From: an uncultured Collinsella sp.
GTDB lineage: Bacteria; Actinomycetota; Coriobacteriia; Coriobacteriales; Coriobacteriaceae
Assembly (NCBI GenBank): GCA_900543605.1
Contig: UQSK01000034.1
Location: 1 to 19,141, forward strand
DNA length: 19,141 nt
Direction of reading: 5' to 3'
Shown here: positions 13,223 through 19,141 of the stretch, in pieces
How positions within the stretch are numbered: position 1 is the first letter of the stretch
Layout: every line of letters begins with the position of its first letter
Translations under genes and position numbers: made by a program
Notes under the pieces: model-generated
Seen by the model: only the letters and a program-made list of their open reading frames with translations
The model's database searches: none
Told to the model about the DNA's origin: nothing

Positions 13223-15802
13223 ATGCATATGCCGAGCAAAATCGAAAAAAAGCAAGCCGCCGCAAAGCTGCGCAAACCGCCGCGAGACTTCTCGTACACG
13301 CAGAACCGAGAGCTCAGCTGGCTACGCTTTGACAACCGCGTGCTCGACGAGGCTTTTGATGAGTCCGTGCCGCTGTTCGAGCGCCTTAAGTTTGTCTCGA
13401 TCTTCGAGTCAAACCTCGATGAGTTCCTTATGGTGCGCGTGGGTGGCCTGTCCGACCTTGCCGAACTCAAAAAACAGCCTGTCGACAACAAGAGCAATAT
13501 GACCGCCTCCGAACAGGTCGACGCTGTCATGGCCGAGCTGCCCGGGCTCCTTACCCGTTGGGAGTCCATCTTTAAGAGCATCGAGGGCAATCTCGACACT
13601 CTGGGCGTTCACCGCGCGCAAATCGATTCGCTTACGCCCGAGGAGCGCACCTTTGTAACCCGCTTCTTCCAGGCCTACGTGTCGCCGGTTATCTCACCGT
13701 TGGTCATTGACCCGCGCCATCCCTTCCCCAACCTGCGCAACGGCGCACTCTATCTGGCTTGTGGCCTGGACGGCATCACCGACGAGGAGAGCCTGCTGGG
13801 CCTGATTGAGATTCCCGCCTCGATGAACCGCGTGGTCGAGATCCCCTCGCCCACCGGCACCTACTCCTACATCTTGCTCGAGGATGTCATCCTCGCCTGC
13901 CTGGACAGCTGCTTTGGCTCCTATAAGCCGCTGGATCGCGCGCTGATCCGCGTCACTCGCAATGCCGATATCGACCCGGACGGCGAGGGCGTCGAGGAGG
14001 ACGAGGATTACCGCCAGCACATGAAGCGCATCCTCAAGAAGCGCCTGCGCCTGCAGCCGGTGGTGCTCGCCGTATCGGGCTCGCTCGAGAAGGCAACGCT
14101 CAAGACCATCCGCAAGGCGCTCGAGCTTTCTCGCCGCTCGGTCTTTACCTGCGATATCCCCCTTGATCTGGGCTACGTCTTTGGCATTGAGGGCAAGATT
14201 CCCGAGCACCTACGCAACGAGCTGCTCTTTACGCCGTTTAAGCCGCAGCCCAACCCCACCATCGACATGTCCCGTTCCATCCGCGAGCAGGTGCTGCAGC
14301 ACGACAAGCTGCTCTTTTACCCTTACGAGGCCATGAACCCGTTCTTGGACCTGGTGCACGAAGCAGCCTACGACCCTGAGTGTATCTCGCTGCGCATCAC
14401 GCTCTACCGCGTGGCCAAACAAAGCCGCCTGTGCGAGTCGCTCATCGATGCTGCCGAAAACGGCAAAGAGGTCACGGTACTCATGGAGCTCCGCGCCCGC
14501 TTTGACGAGCAAAACAACATCGAATGGGCCGAACGCCTGGAGGAGGCGGGCTGCACCGTCATCTACGGCTCCGAGGGCTTTAAATGCCACTCAAAGATCT
14601 GCCAGCTCACCTATCGCGAGGGCATGGCGCTCACCCGGCTCACGCTTTTGGGCACCGGCAACTTTAACGAGAAGACGGCCAAGCTCTACAGCGACTTTAT
14701 GCTCATGACCGCGCATCCCGGCATCGGTGAAGACGCCAACCTGTTCTTCCGCAATCTGTCGCTGGGCAACTTGCGCGGCGACTACCGCTTCCTGGGTGTG
14801 GCACCCGTAGGCCTCAAACCGCTCATCATGCGCGGGCTTGACCGCGAGATCCAGCGCGCCCTTGCCGGCGAGCCCGCCCGCGTGTTCTTTAAGCTCAACT
14901 CGCTGACCGACCGCGAGGTTATCGACAAGATCGCCGAGGCATCGTGTGCCGGCGTGCGCGTAGACATGATCATCCGCGGCATCTCGTGCCTCAAGCCCGG
15001 TGTTCCGGGCAAGACCGAGAACGTGCATGTCCGCTCCATCGTCGGACGCTTTTTGGAGCACGCGCGCGTCTATGCTTTCGGCGTGGACTCGGACATGATT
15101 TACCTGAGCTCGGCAGACATGATGACGCGCAACACCGAGCACCGCGTGGAGATCGCCTTCCCCGTGCTCGACCCCACCTGCCGCGCCCTGGTGCACGAGT
15201 ACATGGGCATGCAGCTGCGGGACAACGTGAAGGCCCGCAGCCTCACGAGCGACGGCACCTGGGTCCCCGTGGAGCGTGCAGAGGGTGAGAAACCCTTCAA
15301 CTCGCAGGAAGCTCTACTGGAGCGTGCCTATCGCAACGCCGAGGCCGCCGCGCAGCAGCGTGCGCAGGAGAAGGAACGTGTGGCCGAGGAGGCCATTCAG
15401 GCCGAGGTTGAACACGGGGCAGCTGCCAAACCGGAAGCGGTTGCAGCTCCCCCGGTGAATGAGCCCGAGGCTGCCGCAGAGACCGCCGTGGAGAAAGCGC
15501 CCGAGCCCGCTACCGCGACTCCGGAGCCCGCCGCCGAGGCAAAGCCCACCCCTGCTCCTAAGCCGCAGCCGACCACACCCGAGGTTCAGAAGGTCCAGGC
15601 GACTGTCATTGAGCCCGAGCCTGCACCTGCACCTCAGCCCGAGCCGCAAGTCACCAAGCCCGTATCCGAGACGAGCACCCGTCGCGATAAGCCCGCCGGC
15701 AAGACCAAGGCCATCGAGCGCCATCGCCCCGGCCGCGTGCGCATGGGCCTGGGCCTGATCGGCCTGGGTCTTAAGACGCTCATTACCGGTAAGACGAAAT
15801 AG
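13223..15802 (+). CDS. ppk1: Polyphosphate kinase 1 with long Pro/Ala/Glu-rich C-terminal tail
   Basis: 859 residues against about 690 for typical PPK1. It reversibly builds polyphosphate from ATP. Domains: N (about 24-130, starting YTQNRELSWLRFDNRVLDEA), head (about 140-330), and two phospholipase-D-like C domains (about 335-510 and 515-685). The autophosphorylated histidine is His456 in FKCHSKICQL; the second catalytic histidine is His613 in LEHARVYAF. Residues about 690-825 are a helix-prone Ala/Glu/Gln stretch and then low-complexity Pro/Ala/Glu/Lys sequence. The end is basic (RHRPGRVR) followed by GLGLIGLGLKTLITG, which may touch membrane or polyphosphate (inference). Start is ATG 13223 or the ATG two codons later at 13229, which is better spaced from GGACAG. 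Divergent from arcA copy 2. Confidence 0.96.
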   Translation: MHMPSKIEKKQAAAKLRKPPRDFSYTQNRELSWLRFDNRVLDEAFDESVPLFERLKFVSIFESNLDEFLMVRVGGLSDLAELKKQPVDNKSNMTASEQVDAVMAELPGLLTRWESIFKSIEGNLDTLGVHRAQIDSLTPEERTFVTRFFQAYVSPVISPLVIDPRHPFPNLRNGALYLACGLDGITDEESLLGLIEIPASMNRVVEIPSPTGTYSYILLEDVILACLDSCFGSYKPLDRALIRVTRNADIDPDGEGVEEDEDYRQHMKRILKKRLRLQPVVLAVSGSLEKATLKTIRKALELSRRSVFTCDIPLDLGYVFGIEGKIPEHLRNELLFTPFKPQPNPTIDMSRSIREQVLQHDKLLFYPYEAMNPFLDLVHEAAYDPECISLRITLYRVAKQSRLCESLIDAAENGKEVTVLMELRARFDEQNNIEWAERLEEAGCTVIYGSEGFKCHSKICQLTYREGMALTRLTLLGTGNFNEKTAKLYSDFMLMTAHPGIGEDANLFFRNLSLGNLRGDYRFLGVAPVGLKPLIMRGLDREIQRALAGEPARVFFKLNSLTDREVIDKIAEASCAGVRVDMIIRGISCLKPGVPGKTENVHVRSIVGRFLEHARVYAFGVDSDMIYLSSADMMTRNTEHRVEIAFPVLDPTCRALVHEYMGMQLRDNVKARSLTSDGTWVPVERAEGEKPFNSQEALLERAYRNAEAAAQQRAQEKERVAEEAIQAEVEHGAAAKPEAVAAPPVNEPEAAAETAVEKAPEPATATPEPAAEAKPTPAPKPQPTTPEVQKVQATVIEPEPAPAPQPEPQVTKPVSETSTRRDKPAGKTKAIERHRPGRVRMGLGLIGLGLKTLITGKTK

Positions 15803-15826
15803 TCGTTTGTAGAAGCAGTTTGTAGA

Positions 15827-15869
15827 AGCGCCCCGCATTTGAGGAAAGCCTCGGATGCGGGGCGCTTTT
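15827..15869 (+). terminator. Terminator of ppk1
   Basis: AGCGCCCCGCAT (15827-15838) pairs with ATGCGGGGCGCT (15855-15866), with an inner GAGG/CCTC pairing, followed by TTTT. It begins 25 bases after the ppk1 stop. Confidence 0.88.
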
Positions 15870-15872
15870 CCC

Positions 15873-15881
15873 TGCTACCAT
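15873..15881 (+). promoter_or_regulatory. Possible extended -10 (TGCTACCAT) for the rRNA methyltransferase gene
   Basis: TG-N-TACCAT lies just past the ppk1 terminator and 34 bases before the chosen ATG. There is no -35 match. Weak call. Confidence 0.25.
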
Positions 15882-15915
15882 GGTGCGAGCAACAACGCGA
15901 ATGACAGGCAGGAAT

Positions 15916-17229
15916 ATGAAGCTCACTATAGAATCGATGACCTACGGCGCCGACGGGCTGGCGCACGCCGACAACGGCAAGGCCGTCTTTGTGCAGGGTG
16001 CCGTGGCAGGCGACACCGTCGAGGCCGAGGTCGTACAGGACGGCAAGTCGTTCATGCGCGCCCGCACCACCGAGATTCTGGAGCCAAGCCCCGATCACAT
16101 TCAGCCTCCCTGCCCCTTCGTGGGCATCTGCGGCGGCTGCTCGTGGGGCAATCTCTCACGCACGGCACAGCTCGCCGCCAAGGAGCAAAACCTGCGCTCC
16201 ACGCTCGAGCGCATCGGCAAGTTCGCTCCTGAGCAGGTCGATGAGTTGGTACAGCCCATCTGCCACACCAAGGACGACTGGGGCTACCGCAATAAGATTG
16301 AGCTCGAACCGACCGTCGTCAACGGTCGCGTGCGCCTTGGCATGCACGGCGTCGACCCCAGCAAGATCGTGACCGTCGATTCGTGCCCGCTGTTCGATAA
16401 GCGTTTTCCCAAGGCGCTCAAGTCAGTCGTCGGCGCGCTCAACTATCTGAGCGGCAGCCACAACCTGGGTCTGGAGCGCGTGGGCATTCGTGCCTCGCGT
16501 CGCACCAAGGCACTCGAGATCGCGCTTTGGACGCCCACAGGCTCTTTTCCGCGCTCGCAGGTCTCCCGCGTGCTGGCGGACGCCGCTCATCCCACGAGCA
16601 TCGTGCGCGTGATGAGCAAGGGCGAAAAGAAGGCCCGCCGTGTCTCCAAGGTCGAAATGCTCGCCGGAGAGGGCTCATGGACCGAGAATATCGCCGAGGG
16701 TCAGATGCGCCTGTCCGCCCCATCGTTTTTCCAGGTTAACACCAAGGGTGCCGAGATTCTGATCGATCTTGTCATGGAAGCGCTCGACCCGCAGGAAGAC
16801 GAGCTTGCCGTGGACCTGTACTGCGGTGCCGGCACCTTTACCCTGCCGCTCGCCCGCCGCTGCGACTTTGTCGCCGCCGTCGAGGCCTACGGCCCCGCCG
16901 TGCGCGACCTGCGCCGTAACCTGGAGATCAACAAGCTTGATAACGTCGACGTCATTGGCGGAGACGCGGTGCGCGAGTTCCCCGACCAGGATGCCGACGT
17001 CTTGGTGGTCGACCCGCCGCGCGCAGGCCTCGCCCCCGAAGCGATCGACCTTATCGCCAGCACGAGTGCTCGCGATGTCGCCTACGTGAGCTGCGACCCG
17101 GCCACCCTGGCGCGCGATCTCAAACGCTTTGTCGAAGAAGGCACCTTCTCCCCCGTAAAGATCACGCCAGTCGACCTGTTCCCGCAAACCTTCCACTGCG
17201 AGACCGTCGTCCACCTTAGGCGCAACTAG
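15916..17229 (+). CDS. rlmD: 23S rRNA (uracil-C5)-methyltransferase, RlmD/TrmA family
   Basis: 437 residues. An N-terminal TRAM RNA-binding domain (1-58) is followed by Fe-S cysteines Cys66, Cys72, Cys75 (CPFVGICGGC) and Cys157 (DSCPLF), an RNA-binding central domain, and a Rossmann methyltransferase domain. Key residues: FFQVNT 271-276, SAM motif DLYCGAGTFTLP 300-311, DPPRAG 366-371, catalytic Cys393 in YVSCDPATLARDL, and Glu429 near the C-terminus. Intact Fe-S ligands favour an RlmD-like enzyme acting on 23S rRNA; the exact uridine (1939 or 747) cannot be read from sequence. The ATG at 15916 has GGCAGG just upstream. An ATG at 15880 would add 12 residues overlapping the promoter-like element. 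Confidence 0.93.
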   Translation: MKLTIESMTYGADGLAHADNGKAVFVQGAVAGDTVEAEVVQDGKSFMRARTTEILEPSPDHIQPPCPFVGICGGCSWGNLSRTAQLAAKEQNLRSTLERIGKFAPEQVDELVQPICHTKDDWGYRNKIELEPTVVNGRVRLGMHGVDPSKIVTVDSCPLFDKRFPKALKSVVGALNYLSGSHNLGLERVGIRASRRTKALEIALWTPTGSFPRSQVSRVLADAAHPTSIVRVMSKGEKKARRVSKVEMLAGEGSWTENIAEGQMRLSAPSFFQVNTKGAEILIDLVMEALDPQEDELAVDLYCGAGTFTLPLARRCDFVAAVEAYGPAVRDLRRNLEINKLDNVDVIGGDAVREFPDQDADVLVVDPPRAGLAPEAIDLIASTSARDVAYVSCDPATLARDLKRFVEEGTFSPVKITPVDLFPQTFHCETVVHLRRN

Positions 17230-17293
17230 CCACTTAATCGTTGCTCAGAAAAATCATTGGGAAATCGAGCGTGGCAAGCGGAGGTCTTCGGGG

Positions 17294-17299
17294 TATAAG
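17294..17299 (+). promoter_or_regulatory. Possible -10 box of the DJ-1/maf unit (TATAAG)
   Basis: TATAAG 36 bases before the DJ-1 start, in a 106-base spacer after the methyltransferase gene. The -35 (TGGCAA, 16 bases upstream) is poor. No clear terminator is seen after the methyltransferase gene. Confidence 0.35.
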
Positions 17300-17335
17300 A
17301 CGGCTAATTGTATGCCGCCTATGAAAGGAACCCTC

Positions 17336-17878
17336 ATGCCCAGCGTTGCCGTTCTCGCCGCCGATGGCTTTGAAACTATTGAATGCTTGACCATGGTCGA
17401 TGTCATGCGTCGCGGCGGCGTGCGCGCCACGCTCGTCTCGATCATGCCCACGCGTGAGGTCGTAAGCTCGCTGCAGATCCCCGTGACCTGCGACGCGCTC
17501 TTTGATGAGATCGACTTTGACGAGTACGACTGCGTCGTGCTGCCCGGCGGCCTACCCGGTGCCACCAACCTGCGCGCCGATCAGCGCGTCTGCGACGTTG
17601 TCTGCGAGTTCGCCGCGACCAAGCACGTCGCCGCTATCTGCGCCGCCCCGTTTATCCTGGGCGAGCTCGACCTGCTCGAGGGGCGCCATGCCACGTGCTT
17701 CCCTGGCTTTGAGAAAAGCTTCCCCAAAGGCGCCTATACCGGCGAGAAGGTCACGCAAGACGGCAACATCATCACTGCCAGCGGCATGGCACAGTCACTC
17801 CCCTTTGCATTGGAGCTGCTGCGCACACTCGCCGGCGACAAGGCCGTCGAGAAGGTCGCCGAGGGCATCCAACTATGA
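17336..17878 (+). CDS. DJ-1/PfpI (YajL/ThiJ-like) family protein
   Basis: 180 residues. Single DJ-1/PfpI flavodoxin-like domain: VAVLAADGFETIE with conserved Glu16, LPGGLPGATNLR at 69-80, and nucleophile-elbow Cys102 in AICAAPFIL. It has the features of the DJ-1 subfamily, whose members are reported to act in protein/aldehyde repair or as glutathione-independent glyoxalases; the actual activity here is not determined. The ATG at 17336 has AAAGGAA 6 bases upstream; an ATG at 17312 lacks one. The stop overlaps the maf start by four bases (ATGA), so the two are co-translated. Confidence 0.93.
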   Translation: MPSVAVLAADGFETIECLTMVDVMRRGGVRATLVSIMPTREVVSSLQIPVTCDALFDEIDFDEYDCVVLPGGLPGATNLRADQRVCDVVCEFAATKHVAAICAAPFILGELDLLEGRHATCFPGFEKSFPKGAYTGEKVTQDGNIITASGMAQSLPFALELLRTLAGDKAVEKVAEGIQL

Positions 17879-18456
17879 TTTTGGCTTCGCAATCGCCGCG
17901 CCGCATAGAGCTGATGCGCGAGGCAGGCTACAACATTCGCGTGATTCCCGCGGATATCGACGAAACGCCCTTTGATGGCGAGACCCCGCTCACGCTTGTC
18001 GAGCGCTTGGCACGCGCCAAGGCGGCTGCCGTTGCTGCCGAGTATGCCGAGCCCAATGAGCTGACGGTCGCGGCCGACACCATCGTCACCTTTGACGGCA
18101 AGATTCTGGGCAAGCCGGCAACCGAGGACGAGGCGCGCACCATGCTCCGTGAGCTTTCGGGCCGCACGCACCAGGTTGCAACCGGCGTCTGCATCGTTAA
18201 AGCCGGCGACGCTACAGCCCCGCATGCCGCCGAGAGCCTGTCCTTTGTCGATGTGACCGACGTGACGTTCTACGAGCTCACCGACGAACAGATCGAGCGC
18301 TACGTCGCCTCGGGTGAGCCCATGGACAAGGCCGGCGCCTACGGCATTCAGGGCACAGGCGGACGCATGCTCGTGCACGATATTTCGGGCGACTTCTATA
18401 ACGTGGTGGGCCTACCCATCGCCCGCGTCGCGCGCGCGATTCAAAAACTCTCGTAA
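17875..18456 (+). CDS. maf: Maf family nucleotide pyrophosphatase
   Basis: 193 residues, normal length. Maf proteins hydrolyse non-canonical or modified nucleoside triphosphates (dTTP/UTP type or m7GTP type) and were first linked to septum arrest. Motifs: N-terminal ILASQSPRR (2-10), AADTIV with catalytic Asp68 (66-71), LGKP (78-81), LSGRTHQV (94-101), and KAGAYGIQGTGG (152-163). The KAGAYGIQG segment resembles the dTTP/UTP group. It starts inside the stop of the DJ-1 gene. No independent Shine-Dalgarno of good spacing is seen, supporting translational coupling. Confidence 0.95.
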   Translation: MILASQSPRRIELMREAGYNIRVIPADIDETPFDGETPLTLVERLARAKAAAVAAEYAEPNELTVAADTIVTFDGKILGKPATEDEARTMLRELSGRTHQVATGVCIVKAGDATAPHAAESLSFVDVTDVTFYELTDEQIERYVASGEPMDKAGAYGIQGTGGRMLVHDISGDFYNVVGLPIARVARAIQKLS

Positions 18457-18464
18457 TTGCATCT

Positions 18465-18497
18465 GGCGCTGGGTATTCCCCAGCGCCTACAATTTTG
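18465..18497 (+). terminator. Terminator of the DJ-1/maf unit
   Basis: GGCGCTGGG (18465-18473) pairs with CCCAGCGCC (18479-18487), 5-base loop, followed by TACAATTTT. The T-run is short and displaced by six bases; TACAAT (18488-18493) could equally be a -10 box for the next gene. Confidence 0.6.
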
Positions 18498-18557
18498 GCG
18501 TACCGTACGGATCCCGACCGGGCACAAGGCGCGGCGGAAAACCGATAGGAGTTAAAC

Positions 18558-19141
18558 ATGGATACACTGCTCGAGGCCATTGACGTCTGCGATGTCGATG
18601 GCTTTTGCTATGGCAACTATACTGACGAGGAGGCCGGCACCGGTTGCACCGTAATCGTGGCACCCAAGGGCGCCACCGGCGGCGTTGACGTTCGCGGCGG
18701 TGCCCCGGCATCGCGCGAAACCGACCTGCTGCGACCCGAGAACACCGTCGACAAGGTCCACGCCGTCTGCCTTTCAGGCGGATCGGCCTTTGGCCTCGAG
18801 GCCGCAAGCGGCGTCGCTCGCGAGCTTGAGAGCCGCGGCATCGGCCTTCCCGTCGGCCCCACGCAGGTGCCTATCGTGTGCTCGAGCTGTATCTTCGACC
18901 TCGCCTTTGGCGATCCCACCGTGCGTCCCGACATTGAGGCCGGCATCGCCGCCGTGCGCGAAGCACTCGACAACACCCCCACCAAGCTCGAACAGGGCAA
19001 CGTGGGCGCCGGCACGGGCGCTACCGTGGGTAAGCTCATGGGCCCCGCTACCTGCATGAAGGCCGGCCTTGGCGCTGCCGCCGTGGCGCTCGGCCCCATC
19101 AAGGTGGGCGCCGTGGTCTCGGTCAACGCCTGCGGCAACGT
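18558..19141 (+). CDS. P1 family peptidase (DmpA/aminopeptidase superfamily), partial
   Basis: The ATG at 18558 has AGGAG 7 bases upstream. The frame stays open for 194 codons to the window edge, so the C-terminal part is missing. It shows the family signature: VCLSGGSAFGLEAASGV (about 71-87), GIGLPVGPTQVPIV, and the conserved GNVGAGTGATVGKL (about 146-159) followed by MKAGLGAAAVALG. P1 peptidases are Ntn-hydrolase-like enzymes that self-cleave and act as L-aminopeptidase/D-amidase. The self-cleavage serine lies beyond this window, so activity cannot be judged. Confidence 0.9.
   Translation, partial: MDTLLEAIDVCDVDGFCYGNYTDEEAGTGCTVIVAPKGATGGVDVRGGAPASRETDLLRPENTVDKVHAVCLSGGSAFGLEAASGVARELESRGIGLPVGPTQVPIVCSSCIFDLAFGDPTVRPDIEAGIAAVREALDNTPTKLEQGNVGAGTGATVGKLMGPATCMKAGLGAAAVALGPIKVGAVVSVNACGN

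Overview
The window is bacterial chromosomal DNA with strong G/C third-position bias in its genes and AT-richer spacers. It encodes a fermentative arginine deiminase locus and standard housekeeping genes. Gene content and style suggest the Coriobacteriia, most likely a Collinsella-like gut actinobacterium; this is an inference, since no 16S or other marker is present. The first 38 bases are not bacterial: they match a Nextera (Tn5) read-2 adapter, so position 1 is a contig end and the genome proper starts at base 39.

Left part (39-5211, all minus strand). After about 310 bases of stem-loops and small dyads come a Xer-type tyrosine recombinase and CTP synthase (pyrG). They form a tight pair in transcription order pyrG then xer, ended by a strong terminator. 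Upstream lie a small winged-helix DNA-binding protein and a UPF0371/DUF1846 protein, each with its own terminator.

Middle (5212-12819, all minus strand): the arginine deiminase region. Unit A reads arcA copy 1, ornithine carbamoyltransferase, then a YfcC/DcuC-type transporter that is probably the arginine/ornithine antiporter. Its 3' region carries a dense run of hairpins. Unit B, upstream, reads arcA copy 2, then a fold-type I aminotransferase, then a terminator. The two arcA copies appear identical at DNA level over about 1,267 bp, yet their promoter regions are clearly diverged. Both promoters keep the same architecture: a -10 box 82 nt before the ATG and two GAACGG direct repeats exactly 21 nt apart upstream. 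A third 21-nt-spaced pair sits in opposite orientation at 9959-9986. No carbamate kinase (arcC) and no recognisable arginine regulator lies in the window.

Right part (13223-19141, all plus strand). It contains polyphosphate kinase with an unusual roughly 170-residue Pro/Ala/Glu-rich tail, an RlmD-type 23S rRNA uracil methyltransferase with Fe-S cysteines, a DJ-1/PfpI protein overlapping maf by 4 bases, and the start of a P1-family peptidase cut by the window edge.

The most interesting signals are the 21-nt direct-repeat operator pairs, the apparent gene conversion between the arcA copies, a possible small RNA at about 10012-10105, the hairpin array at 5282-5612, and the PPK tail. I saw no CRISPR array, IS element, tRNA, rRNA or prophage.
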